DNA from: Nannochloropsis salina CCMP1776
Taxonomy: Eukaryota > Sar > Eustigmatophyceae > Eustigmatales > Monodopsidaceae
Assembly: GCA_004565275.1 (NCBI GenBank)
Contig: SDOX01000158.1
Coordinates: forward strand, 6,976 to 70,975
Length of the DNA: 64,000 bases
Direction of reading: 5' to 3'
Part shown: piece by piece, positions 11,403 through 24,500 of the stretch
Position numbering within the stretch: position 1 is the stretch's first letter
Layout: each line of letters begins with the position of its first letter
Made by a program: the position numbers and the translations under genes
The notes under the pieces: generated by a model
Databases searched by the model: none
Seen by the model: the letters and a program-made list of their open reading frames with translations, nothing else
Told to the model about the DNA's origin: nothing

Positions 11403-12062
11403 ATGCTACGTCCCTGTTCCCGTTCCCATCCAGGTCCTACCTCCCTTGTGCAGAATCACCTCCAGCCACAAACCTGCTTTCGTCCCACAAGACTCACGCT
11501 GACATCGACAGAGAGAGTTCTGACCCTCAGACGTGGTTCACGCTTCTTGGCATTCCTCTCCTTCGTGGCCTCTACCACTCAAGACCTCAGACGGCTCTCC
11601 TCGTCTTCCTACTGCTCTCCAGCCTCACGCCGTCGACCCCTACCTTCCTTCCCTTCCACACACCTCCGCAAAGGGGAGTACAACACTCGTAGAAAGGACA
11701 ATGGCGATGGGGATGACTTTATCCCAAAGGCGCTGGGTTCAATAGGGGGAGAAATCACCTTCAACGGCGCTCTCGGGTTCGGGGCTGGATATACGCTTAA
11801 AAAAATTGGGAAAATGGCAGCGATCTTCTTAGGGGTAGCTTTTATTGTCTCCCAATCATTGGGTCATATGGGATACGTGGAGGTCAACTGGAAAAAAATC
11901 GAAGGCGAAGTTTTGAAGTTTCTGGATCTGGACGGAGACGACAAATTAACCGTGAAGGATGTCGCGCTGTACTGGGGCAAAATGAAGAGAGTGCTCATGC
12001 ATAATCTACCGTCCACCGCGACCTTCACGGCAATGTTTGTGCTGGGCCTTCAAAAAGGCTAG
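11403..12062 (+). CDS. FUN14-domain protein with EF-hand-like loop
   Basis: Small organelle-membrane protein of the FUN14 family; animal FUNDC1 is a mitophagy receptor of the outer mitochondrial membrane. The ATG at 11403 gives 219 residues. The first 80 or so are rich in Arg, Ser and Pro without acidic residues, like an organelle-targeting leader. The FUN14 core at about 112-168 shows GALGFGAGYTLKKIGK, a membrane segment (MAAIFLGVAFIVSQSLG) and GYVEVNWKKIEG. Directly after it comes DLDGDDKLTVKD, which matches an EF-hand calcium loop in spacing. A last hydrophobic segment (TFTAMFVLGLQ) ends the protein. The family call is firm. Whether the loop binds calcium, and whether the membrane is mitochondrial or plastid, is open. 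No LC3-interaction motif is obvious. Confidence 0.88.
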   Translation: MLRPCSRSHPGPTSLVQNHLQPQTCFRPTRLTLTSTERVLTLRRGSRFLAFLSFVASTTQDLRRLSSSSYCSPASRRRPLPSFPSTHLRKGEYNTRRKDNGDGDDFIPKALGSIGGEITFNGALGFGAGYTLKKIGKMAAIFLGVAFIVSQSLGHMGYVEVNWKKIEGEVLKFLDLDGDDKLTVKDVALYWGKMKRVLMHNLPSTATFTAMFVLGLQKG

Positions 12063-12574
12063 AGGTGGTAAGTGGGAAGGGGAGGGAGGAGGGAAATGGC
12101 TGAGACATGATGAGGGTGGAGTGTATGGATATCGCGTTGTTGAGCTAGGAGATGACGGCCAGTGTCCCGAAGCATAATGCCAGCGTTTGCGAAATCAAGA
12201 GACTGCCTTGAGCAACATCCTCGATCTCGGGTGCGTCGTCTATCCCGTGCATGCGCTGTAAAGTCGAATCGAATGTAAATCTTTCCATCGTCCAGTCGAG
12301 AGAGTGCTCCGGTCAGATCATGCTCATTTCTTTGTTACATTTTTCGCAAGCCTCCACACACCTGTTATCAACATGTACATCGCACAAATTCGACTCCCGT
12401 GTTCACACGGGAGCTTATCACCCCCTCTGCTCCCCCTTCGGTCCCTTTTTCACCCCCCTCGTTTCATGTTTTCCTACCATCTGCATCATACCCCCACCGT
12501 CACCATCAACCCCCACCGCCATTGTCTTACGAGCAGTCCGCTCCCTCCAACCGGCCCTCTTCTGCTTCCGTCTC
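12063..12574. other. Intergenic, between convergent FUN14 and BEACH genes
   Basis: About 510 bases of 3' flanking sequence for both genes. It contains the perfect hairpin at 12394-12413 and otherwise nothing I can name. Confidence 0.6.
12394..12413. other. Perfect 8-bp stem, 4-nt loop inverted repeat
   Basis: CTCCCGTG and CACGGGAG flank the loop TTCA with no mismatch. It lies between two convergent stop codons, where an RNA hairpin in a 3' UTR or a 3'-end signal would be placed. It does not match the histone stem-loop. Confidence 0.6.
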
Positions 12575-15500
12575 TTACCGCATGCCCTGGGACCTGGAGC
12601 TAGGAGTGCCTCCCTCCATCGCCGCCAAGGTCGAGGTCGAGGAGGCTGTCCATACACACACCCGCCCCACCGCGTCCCCTGCGTACAGGCAGCGGGCGTC
12701 GCGAGTCAGCGTCAGAGCCGTGACTGGCACCCGGCCGACACGAGCATGCGGCCGGTGGAGGTCATTCTCAAATTCTCCCACCAAATGCAGACGATTCGCG
12801 CCCCCGCCCTGCCACTGGCCCATGTCAAAGGCCATGGGCGGGGACCTGCCTCCCTCCACCTCCCTCTCCAACGCCACCACCCAGAGCCGGAGCCGGCCGT
12901 CCTGGTGCCCTGTGGCAAGCGTCACCGGCATCGACCCGTCACCCACCACGCACGAGGCAGTTATAAGGGCGGCGGGGGCGCGGAGCAGGTTTTGGGTGGA
13001 AATCGTGGCCTGTGCTGTCCCGACACAGGGTGAAACGGGCGTGGACAATGAGGGAAAGGGGCTGCGTTGCCTTGCGAAACCTCCTCGGACGGGCTCTGCA
13101 CGGAGGTCCAAGCGGGCCAAGGGGTCGCCGTTCACGTTGTAGACCTGTATGCTGGTGCCCATCGTGAGCAGGATGGTCCCGGTCACGTCGGCGATGCACA
13201 AGGTGACAGGCTCCTTCCCGATTTGCCCCTCCCACGTCTCTGTGAAAATTACCGAGAGGCGTCGAAGCAGGCGGCGCCGGTTCAAATCCCACAGGAGGAC
13301 GGCCCTATGCAAGGCGCACACGCTTACAACCACGCTGTACTTAGTACTAAGGGCCACGTTCGTGATCCCTCCCGCGTGCAGCGCAGAGAGCAATGCACCC
13401 ATACGTGTGATCATTCGTGGCGGCGCCGTTCCCCCCCCGGCAGCAGAAACCAGGCCTTTCGCCATTCCCCATACCGTGACGACAGGGAGAAGGCGGCTGC
13501 CCGTTACCATCGTCCGCCCGTCCTCTCCCACGGCCAAAGCCGTGATCGGACCGGCTGAGTCGAGTGCGAGGCTCAAGTGGGGCTCGGCTAGAGAACTCAC
13601 GCCAACACCGGCGTTACCCTTGGCAAAACTGGAAAGGCCGCTGTTGATCGGGTTTGAAGCCTGTAGCGCCGCATTAGGTGCCAGAGACCCGACCCGGAGG
13701 CAGTTGTCGGCATATCCCCAGGCGAGGAAATGCTCGGTCTGAGGGATGTAGGCGCAGGCCTTGTGAAGAGCCGAAGGGGCGGAGAGAGGCGAAGGGGAGG
13801 AGAAGGGAGGGGGAGGGAGGATTTGTCCGACCACAAAATGGCCGACGGGGTCGAACGCTGGGTGGGATGGTTCCAATGGGCTGTTGTGTTGAATCCAATG
13901 CACCACCGGCGCCGAGATACCGACAGTAAGGCACCGTGGGGGGCACCGGTTCAGGGCAGCTTCGGACGTGTGAAGACAGGGAACTTCAGCCTTTGTCCAA
14001 TGCGAGAACGGGAGGAAGGAAATCGTCCACGGGTAAGGTTTCAAAATGGAATGCGAGGTCTCGGCCTCCCTGACGGCGAAGGTTTTGGAGGGCTCAGCGT
14101 CGGTCATGCCGCCGGTGCCTGATAGAATGCGCTCGGGCTGTCCTGTGGGGCATGCCGTTGCTCCGATGCCGCGCGGTCCGTCATCGAAACCGAGCTGTGC
14201 ATTGATCGAAGGAGGCAGCGGAGAGGGCCCAGGGCGACCACCACTTCGCGTGGGCTTCAAATTTCGCAGCCACTGGGGAGTGCTGCCACCCACCAGCCCC
14301 CCCCCAGCCCCACTATTCCCGGTAGAATTTCCCGGAAACCCCTCTCTTTCGTGGGTGTTCCCCCCGGATGCGACATGAATTTTGGCGGGATGCGGCGTTT
14401 TGAACAACTGGGAAGGAGTCTGCCCAAACTCATGGATTTGCTCCACGTAGGCCGCACGGAGGGTGGGATCCTCCACCGTCTCCAAATCCATGGCTCCCTC
14501 GTAAGTCAGGTAGTAGTAGACATTGCAGGCCTCCTCGGCCGCCTTACCCCGTTGTTTGTATCCCCAAATCAGGTCGATCCAGTGGTGCAGGTGGCGTGAG
14601 ACGTGCTCGCTTTCCAATGCCTGGCGGTGGAGCCGAACGAATTCCTGGGCCGAGCCCCCTGCCCATGGGGGAAGCATCACGTGGTCGATGCGAGTCCCCT
14701 CCGAATCTTTACCGTAATCATAATTGTTTCGGTTCGTGAACATCTCGGGCAGGTAGAAAAACTCAGGAATGAGCTCCCGCACGTCTTGGGTATTGGTAGA
14801 TGCCCCACTTTCTCGGCCCTCTGCAGCTCCTGACGAGGCACACCAGGATTTTTTCAAGGCAGAAAAAAGGCGATCCGAGTGGTCGAAACGCCCTGACTGC
14901 AGTCGAACATGCTGCTCGGCGAAAGGTTGAAGCCGGACAAGATAGTAGAGAACGATTGCTGCAGACGAATAATGCGTTCCATAATGAAAGGCTTTCTTGG
15001 GATCCCCTGGCTGCTCCGCCTCCTTCAAAAGCGCGTACCGTTCCCGAAACTCCATCTCACGGGCGGGGTTCAAGGCACCCATGGGCCTGGATAAATCTCG
15101 GAAGGTGTTGGGGTTGGTGAGATCCAACTTGGGTGAGTCCCAGTCGGCCACGATCCAGGGAAAAACGGGGTATTGCGTCAGATCATTGTAGGAGCGGCCG
15201 GAGAGAGTGTTCAGATGCATCAGGTACTGAAAATTGGAAATATTACCACGGACCCAACGTTCCGTCCAAGTGGAAGGGGTGGTGAGGCTCAGGAAAGTTT
15301 GGATCTCGTCGAGCGGGGAAACCCTGGCGCTCTCCACAGCAGCTGTAGCCTCCTTGCACCGCGCCTTGAGCTTCTGCAACAAATTGTTCCGGGCCTCGGG
15401 GGCATCCAAGGTGATCAAGTGGTTCTCGCCATTCGCCAGAAAGATTTCCAGTGCCACGTGACGCAGGTGGTATCGTCTCCGGTAGACTACTGTCACGTCC

Positions 15501-18500
15501 TCGAATTGGAAGTAGTGGCAACGGTGGGGGGGTCCGAGGGCCCCGCCCGGAACGCATTTTGCACGCAAGCGTGGAGAAATTTCTACGCGATGGGTGCACA
15601 ATATCGGCACGGAAGAGCTCGAATTGGTTGTCCCGTGCTCGTTTTCAAGGGAGTGTTGCGTCTGGATCGTGGTTGCTTTCTCCGGTTCGATCTCCGCCAC
15701 TTCGTAAGGAGAGGTGAGATTTGCCTGGCCCGAGTGCTTTCCCTTTTCTTGCCCTGCGAGGACCCCAGTTTCGATCAACTTGTAGTTGTCAATTATGTAC
15801 AGGTGGTTGCGGGCAAGGAGGGCCAGGCCTGGGTAGCAGTAGACGCCTTGGATGCGTGCGCAGTTGTATCGATGCTTGATCTCATCCCCAGGCACAAGAA
15901 AGGGCTTGAGCTTGCCGTCGGCACCCACCAGGTCCTCGGCCGCCTCCAAATCCTCGCCCTCCATTTCGTGGCCGCCTCCAATTTCCCTGTCTAATGCCAT
16001 GCGAGGCGACACTCCCTCCGTCGTTTCCCTTTCTCCGTGCTCCGCTCCAGCCATTTCCGCCGCAGACGCCACAGTGCGACGTCGGAAAGGATGAATGATT
16101 GAAGGCAAGCGATCGAGGTGGTCGCCTTCCCCTGTTCCTGTCTCGGTCCCAGGTGATCCAAGGCTCTGCTTAGGGGAAGTGGCGGGACGGGACATGAGAT
16201 CGTCATGAGATCCGAAGGGGCGGAGGCGTTCCTCCATGCTCCTTGTCATGCCCACGACCGTGAAAGCAGGTGGCCTGGTGTGTTTGGCCGCCTGGCCGTC
16301 CGACACCTCCCTCCGCTTTGAATTGAGACCGCTTGACGTGACGTCCGCTCCTTCCTTCCTCTCCTCTCTCTCCTTCTGCTCAACCACTTTAATATCCTCT
16401 TCCCCCGCCTCCTCTCCATCCTCCTTCTCCTCCTCCTCTAATTCTTCATCTTCTTCGTCTTCTTCGTCTTCAGTCGCCTCCGTGTCCTCGTCCGTCTCCA
16501 CGTAATCATCCAAGAAGAAAGCCATGTCAGCAGCCCCTTTCTCCAGCAGGGTACTCGATGGCAATACTTCTTCGGAGCTACCCACCACACAGCCGGGGGG
16601 TTCCTCGCACTGGTCTGCTTCATACGTCAAGGACAGCGGAGACGAAACCGGGAGGTTCCTGCATGGGCGGAGGACTGGCGAGCCCCGAGGAAGAGGAATA
16701 TCATCACTCTCGGAATCCATGCTCGGACTGGCCTTCAGACCTCCCTGGACGGTCAGAGCGCCCACCGGACTTCCCCGATCGAAAGTGACGGATCGCTTAG
16801 GAAGGGCCGAAAGGGATCGACTACGTTGCCGTCTCATTTGAGGCCGCTTGGGCTCCAGAATGGGCGTCACCCCTGGCCGAGGTGAGGCAGACGAGGATGC
16901 TGCAAGGTTCCTGGCGACAGGACCAAGACGGTAAGGCGCCCGGAGCAGCTTCCTCCGCATCCTCATGGGCCCCTCTGCCGACTCCACGCAATAGTCACCG
17001 TCGCCAACCCCTTTTTCCATCCCTCCCAGCAATGCCGCGTCTCCCACGTGAAGGACCAAGCTTTGCACCCGCCGTTCCATCCGCACCTCCTCTGCGGTCG
17101 GTTCGTTTTGTCGCCAGGGGCCACGGGAGGGGGAACCCGCCCGGTCTGTGATGAAAGAGCCCTCCGCACGAGTCGCCAAGGACGTGCCCTCTATCAGCTC
17201 GGTGAAGAGTACTTGCATGTGCCGGGCCCCAAAGGCCTCCCGATCCGTCCTCTCTTGCGACCAGCGCACCTGTCGTCGCAGTTCCAGGTCCTGCCTGGGT
17301 TTCAGCTCTTTCCTCCACGCACTGCTTGCCTTGGTAAGCGCCTTGAGGCGCGCAAAGGTGGCTTTCCGACGGTGCTTTTCTGTCGTGGCGACGCCATCTT
17401 GGTGCGCCTGGACGACGACGCCGGCGGTGGACACGGCCCATTGCCGAAAGTCTCTGCCGTGCTGAAGGAGGGATTTATGGATCTTCCCTTGCAAATCGGA
17501 GGAAAGTGAGCCCAGCCAAGAATAAAATTCTTTGTCGGCAAACTCATTGCCAGCAGTCACCACCGTGGACTTGACACTCCGGGACCGTGGCCGTGCGCCC
17601 ATGGGGTAGGGAAAGCTAGCCGTGGAGGAAGTGCTATCGAGGAAGGGACGGAGGGAGGGGAAATGGCTGAGATCCACTTTGAGAAGGATGTCAAAGCCTT
17701 CAGAGCAAGGAGAAGGAGCTTGGAAGGGAAAGGAGGGTCCACCACCAACGCTGTAATTGAGTAGGTTCAAAGAGGCGTTTTTTTCGAGGAGCTCCCCCCT
17801 TTTCCCTTGGACTGTGACGAGGTGTGGAACTGAAAGTAGTCCTTCCATGACTTTCCGTAGGCGACTCGAGGCGAGAAGCTCCCTCCAGAGATACATGGCC
17901 GCTTCTCGATAGTGGGCTTTTTCGTCCGACAGCAGCGGGTAGAGATAATAGAGTAAGGCAGCAAGAAATTGTTTGTCCTGTTCAATCGCCCGCGGTGTGT
18001 GGAGCTGGGGGAGGAGAAAATTGAAGTGCCTGAGGGCATGCTTAAAGACCGCCGAAATGGTGCTCTCTTGAAGCCCGTCGTCCAGCCATCCGAGACCACA
18101 CAGGAGCACTTTCCGCAGATATTCGAGCGCGCAGAGGATCCATTCTTCCACGTCGTCGCCCTTCCATTTCGCGATCCCAAACAGGTTGCCCACTGCGTGT
18201 TTGGCCTGGCCCCCGAGGAGAGAAACGGTGGCAGTCGTCTTGTACGCAGGGGGTGAGGCTGTGTGTTGCCGTTGAGAGTGTTGATGCTGGTAATGTTGCT
18301 GCTGCTGTTGCTGCACCACCTTCAGAGACCGAAACGTTACTCCCAGCACAGGCTCGGTGGCAGATACTGGAGAAGGTATGACTGCGAATTGGAGCATGTC
18401 GACCAGAAATTGGAGGTTGGTTAGAAGCCAGTAGTCTCGATTCAGGCTTTTGGCTTGTCCAGGTTGGCAAGAACGAAAGGGTGTCCGGGGGAATGTGGAG

Positions 18501-21500
18501 GAAAGGAGATGGGCCCCATTCTTTTCTGCAACAAAAATGTTGGACGCCACAAGAGCAAAAAAGCGTGGCAAATTCCCGCTGAGTCGCGAGTGGGAAGGGT
18601 ACAAAAGTGCAGGTCCCGAGTCATGTTGCCCACTATTATCCTGAAGACGTGTTCGAACCTCCGACAGAAGGGCATGGAGAAGGGTGGACTGAAAGTGAGA
18701 TTGCAGCGCTTCCCCGAATTGCCCTGCCGACGGGGCAGGACCTTTGCCGTCGTCGTCCCTCTGATGGGGCGGGTGTGCTCCATGCAGCGAGGGCCAAGGG
18801 TAGAGATGCAAATCCCGAGGCCAGGCTTGAAGGCAAGATTGTATGGAGGAGACTGCCTTGGCTTGGTGTGCGAGACGATCGAAGAGCAAGGCGACCAAAA
18901 ACTTCAGGGTGAAACGGCGGAGGGAGCCAGGGTGCTTCAATACGTCCCTTTCGCTCGAACAAGGGGTTGCAGCATGCTTTCCGGGGGTTGTCGGGTTCGA
19001 TTCTTGCTCCTGTTCGTCTTCCTTCACCGCTCCTGCTACACGCCCGCTCCCACAACTCGCTTCATCGGCCTCCCTTGGGTCCTCTAGCATCTCCGCCAGC
19101 AGGACTGCATAATATACTTGTGCCATCTCCTCTACCAAGTCCTCTCCTTTTGGCAGAAGGAGACCGCCCAAACGCGCCGCCACACCCCCTGACACGCCAC
19201 CGACGAGCACATTGGAAGAAAAGTCTCCGCGGAAAAGCTCGCGCAATTCAACGGATTCCAGGTAGAGGTTGTAGAGGAAGGACAAAGCTTTGTAGGATAC
19301 GACACGGGCGGCATGACATCTTTCTTGGAGCACTTCGTGTAACGGAGAATGCGCATATTTATCTCTACATTTGTTACTGTCTTCATTGTTGCCGTTGGTG
19401 TTGCTGTTGTAGTTGCACTTGTTGTTGCACTTTTTGCTGGTTTCCTCACGGAGAAGGAGCATGACGTGGGATAATTTGCTGTCCGCCAGAGCGGTGGGGC
19501 GAGCCTCTATGGTTTGCAGAAGACCTTGCACTGTTGTCATCCCCGCCGCCGCTGATATGCTGGAAAGAATGGCGGGTAATGTCCCAGGTACTTGGATTGT
19601 TTGGTGCGGCAACAGCAGGCTCGGCTCGCCTCCCCTTACTGCGCTCCCGCTACTGGAAAGGGACCTTCGCGTGCCCACTGCCAGGTGGTCAAAGATTTGT
19701 TCAAGGGCCAAGAAGAGGGCGCTGCTGCCCAGGAGATGGGAAAATTGTGTTTTGTACAACGTCCTGAGGCACTGCAGATATACAGGAGGGGGCTCACAGG
19801 TACCTGTGTCCGAGGCAGGCAAATGGAAGAATGCCTTGACCTCAGCCACCTCTTTAGACACGAGCTGCGGCTGCCAAGCTTGACTCCAGTCATCATCGGC
19901 GAAGGAACCAGGACCATGGGATAAGTATCGACCACAGCTGGCTTGTTCCGTATTTTCGGTGGCGGTTGTGCCGAAAGAAGACTTGCTTGCGGGAAGCGGG
20001 ACGGGGTTTCCCAGCGCGTGGAGTTCGAGGGCCTTGAACACGCTAGGAAGGATCACTTGAAGGTGCCCGAGTCCGGCCGTGCGGTCCAAAATCGCCTGGG
20101 CCGAGGGCATGAGAGCCACTAACAGCTGATATGCCAACAGGGCTGAGAGTGGATCCTGGTGCCGGCGGGCCGCCCGCTTGAAACCCCCCACGGTGGAAAT
20201 TGAGGTCGAGATACGCCGACTGGTTGGAAGTCTCCCATTCACCCCTTTCTCTTCCCTGAGACCATTGCTTTCATACACCGGAAACACGCTACTATGGACG
20301 TCTCGCTCAAAGGGAGTGAAAGGTAGTCCGTCCTCTAAATCGATTTTTCCCTGGGCAATTCCCGCCCAGAAGACGACATCTCCGAACAGGTACGCAATGT
20401 AAACAAGCCATTTAGGCGGCATGGCCCTTACAATCAACCCTAGACATTCATCAGAAGCCACCGGGGTGAAAGAGCCTGTACTGGAATGCGCACAACCATT
20501 GACACCAGGGCGGAAATCGCCGCTCGATACCTTCCCATCCGTACGCGTCCCACCATTCCTGGCACCGTGCGACGAATGCAATGCGTAATGCTCCGTGACC
20601 CTGATCAAAAGCCGAAGCAATCCGCGTCGGACGCTCTTCAGTCGGTGAACACGACTGATGGTAGTTCTGTGCGGTGCGTGGGGCTTTTTGGGGTGCCGAT
20701 GGGCTGGATAGCTTGCTTTTCGGTCCTGCCCGTCCGAGACCTTGGCGTTTCCTCCAACGCTTCCACTGCCCCCCTTTTCAGAATGTGCTGCCTTGGCAGC
20801 ACTGGTTGTCAGAAGCCCATTCATGTAAAGTCTTTGAAAACGAATGGAGCATGTGGCCAAGATCACATGAGCAACCGCAGCCAAGTCGTCGATGGGTGGA
20901 CGCTTTCGCGTCAGGATGTCATAGATCAAATTGCACATGGACAGGAACAATTCCTGCGACATATCCGGTTGAATGAGCATGTAGAGTAACGACCTAGTAA
21001 TCCCAGCGAATTGGAACCTCCTGAGGTTCAGCTCTTCGACCGCGCATCGACCGTCATGCTCCTCGCTGCCCGAGGCGGCGATGGCATGACGTAAGGTGCC
21101 AAGGACCAGGCAGTGGACCTCAGGAGAGGCGTCTTTCCAGATGGGAAAATTGAATACCAGATGCTGCAAGGCCTGGAGATTAATGGCTGTCAACATCCAC
21201 TCCCTAGGCCGGTGATCCTGAGAAAAGGAAGTTTTACCGACCAGTAAGAGTAGTGGCTTCATGCTTTGCGGGACAATCAGACCTCGACGGGCTTTTCGAC
21301 GGAGCAGCTCGGAGAGGATGGCGTAAAAATGCCCTTGCTCCACCCTCTGTATGTTCAAGGGTTGTGCATGGAGGAGGGCAACCAAAAACTCGAGCGCCAA
21401 GCGGAGCTCTTCCACGCATTGGGCGCGTTCACAAAGCATGATGGCCGGGACGAGGGGGGATTGGCAGGCGTACTGGAGGGAGTCCGCGACGCGTCGTCGG

Positions 21501-24500
21501 TCCACTGCCAAGGCCCCCCCGGAAAGCTCGACGGCCAGATGTTCTCGGTTGCAGAGAGCGGAGTAAGCGAAAAGACGACTCAGGTTGCACGGATCCTCCG
21601 AAATCGTCCGAGGGGCCAGACTCAGGATGACATGATCGGCGGCAATCCCCAAAACATCCACCGGAGCGGCAGACAGGTTTGTAAACTGAGCACGACTGAG
21701 CACCGAGACTTTGGCCTCTCCCGTCCCTATTCCCTGCATGCCCCCGGTGCCGATACTTTTCCCTCCCCCATGACTACCATCCATGCCGCTGAAGCTCCCT
21801 CGAAGGCCCTTTCTCCCCTCTTTTGATCCTTCAGCCTCCTCCCTTTCCCCTCCCCGCGCGCCTCGGCTTCCTGCCGAGATATGGCCACCCAATTTGTGCG
21901 CTTTGATCAAGACTCGCAACTGAGCAGCCGAGCACAAGTCATAACAAAGAGGGAATGCTCCCCGCCCGTCGTCTCCCAAAAAGGTGAGCGCGGAGGACGG
22001 ACCTGTGGCATACAGCATCAAGACGGCCAAGTCGCTGATACATTCAGAGAGGAGGTAGACAGGTCCCAAGGTCCATTTCATACGGTTGCAGTCGCTAGGC
22101 GGCTGTTGCTGCGGCTGTTTCACTTGCTGCTGCTGGTGCGACGGTGGTGACCCTCGGGGTGGTTGTTGTTGTTGCCAAGTTAGAGGACAGGCGCCTCGTC
22201 CGTTGCCAGGCCCTTGACCCATGCAGCATTGCACACGGTGGAGTCCTTTTGTCGGCCGCGGGTAGGCCAGGGACAGGGCTTGAGCTAAGTCTCCGTTGAG
22301 ATAGACCGCCGCCTGTGCAGGTCGGCGCTTCTCGTGGACGACAGTCAGGTGGTACCACGTGCCCTCAAGGAAGGGGGGAAGACGATCGCACACGGCCTCT
22401 TGCACGCCTTCCCTCCCGGCAGGGGCGGAGGACACGGTCAGGCGGTTGTTGACGATTTCAATGCTGGTGAGTAGCTTTCCATCCTCTGCCAGGAGCAGGA
22501 GCGGCAGCCGAAGGGTCGCGGGCCGCCCAAGGCGAAACCAGACCGCGAATGTGTATCCTGTCGGTGGCGGCCAGGGATGCACCCTTCCTTCCCCTCCGCT
22601 TCCTTCCTCTTGACGAATGGCTTCGGCGAAGCCCTCGGGATGGAGGGAGGGTATTGCCAATCTCGGGCCCCCGCCGCTTCCGTCGGTCCCCGTTCCTCCC
22701 TGCGCGCATACAGGGGAGGGGTCAAAGACGACCAGGGCCGCCGATCCGAACGTATGCCCGGTGGGGTGCGAAAGGAATGTCCTGTCGGTGCAGCACGGGG
22801 AATACGGACTGTCCAAGCAAGGGGATGGATTTGTCGAGGGGGAGGCAGGGGCGCGGATGGACGCCTTCTTTCGCGCTTCGGGTAGAGGGGAAGGGACCGA
22901 CACCCCCCTGGTCACGTCAACCAAGACACGGAAGAGATTCAAGCGCCGCGTTTCCATCCGTTCATTCCTCTTCTTCCTCCCATCTCTTCCCTCGTCTCCT
23001 TCCGCGGCTCCAACCTCCTCGGGTATAACCCCATCGTAGTCAGTCAAGACCGCGTTGAACCACGTCCGTAAATCCTCCCCCGATGTCCGCTCTTTGGCCG
23101 CAAGACCCAAAAGACTGAGCAGACAACTTTCCACATTTTCCTGGAAAGCAGCAGGTCGCATGGCGGCCCACAACGCGGTTCTGACCAGGCCAGCCTCAAG
23201 GGCAAGCTCCAAGTTCTTCTCGGAGGCCAAAAGCCGGGCTACGAATCCCGCCAAGGCCTCGAGGAGGGGCCCCGCGAAGGCACAGCCCGGGAGATTGACG
23301 GGGTACTCGGCCACAAGCTCGAGGAGGAGGAGAATGGCGCGAGGGGAGTGGAGTGGGGGGTGGCTGGCGCTGAAGGGTACCATGTACTCGTTGCGATCAG
23401 ACAAAGTGGAAGGCCCGCCGGCGGTGGGAAAAAGATCACCGGGAGGGGCATCGGGACCATGAAATGAGGAAGACAATGGAGGAGAGGTTGACAGCAGAGG
23501 ACAAAAGGAGGGAGCCGGGATGGTAGAGAGCGAGTGGGCGGGACGTGGGGCCAAAATCGCTTCCAAGACAGGCGTGTATCCCCCCAGGGCCATGGAGAGG
23601 AGGAAGCGACCCAGGAAGGCCAGGATGGAATGGGGAACCCGAGAACTTTCCGAGTAGGAGCACGAGGAAGCCTCAGGGAGGATAAGGGCGGGGAAAGTGC
23701 CCCGTACAAGACGCGCACAAAGGCTGCCAAGCTCTTGAAAGAGGGCAAGAGAGTGGCGCATGGAAGTGACGGACGCTGCTCCTCCGACAAGCATATGCGT
23801 ATCGAAGCTTTTGCGGTCCCCCACCACAACCGTCACACCTTCCACCGAGTCCACAGGATGCAAACGACTCAGAGCAGTGACAAAAACTAGAAGACAGGAG
23901 CCAAAAAATTCCGCGAAAGCGGTGTTCTCGTCGTTGGCGAGTCCGACCTGACTGTTCCCCCCAGAGGCGTAAGAATCCTTGTCCTGACCGGGCCCCACAA
24001 AGGGACCGAAGGCAAGCCGTCGGTCTGGCCCAAGACAGAGACTCTGAAAGGGCCATTCTCCCGTCTCCATTCGCGCAATGCACTGCTCTACCATCCGCAA
24101 GATCCGATCCACTCCCCCCGCCCGTACCATGGCACAACGGATCTGCAGGACGCGGGAAAAGGCCTGGGCGAGGCTGGGGGAGACCGGAGGCGTGAGGGCC
24201 AACCATCTTAATGCTTGGCCCCGGTGGCACCGAATCGAGGCAAGCACAATCGGTGTCACGAAAGGAAAGCCGTCGTAACCCGTCTCAAGAAGCCCGTGTG
24301 CAGCTACTCCCCCCTGACTGCCGACGCAGGGAGGAGGAGTTCCGAGGCGTCGTTCCCATACCCCATCCAGGGTGTCGGGAGGGACCAACAGGGAGAGAAC
24401 GGCGTGCACCACCAATATGCATTGCTGCAACGCCTTTCCGGAGGCGTCGAGAGCGAGGGGGGGGTGGAGACCGACTGTCTCCGACCAGTTTCGCGCCTGG

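Noticed and set aside
13280-13300. GGTTCAAATCC string resembling a tRNA T-loop
   Set aside because: It lies in the WD40-coding part of the BEACH gene (WDLNRRR) and no acceptor, D or anticodon arm can be drawn around it.
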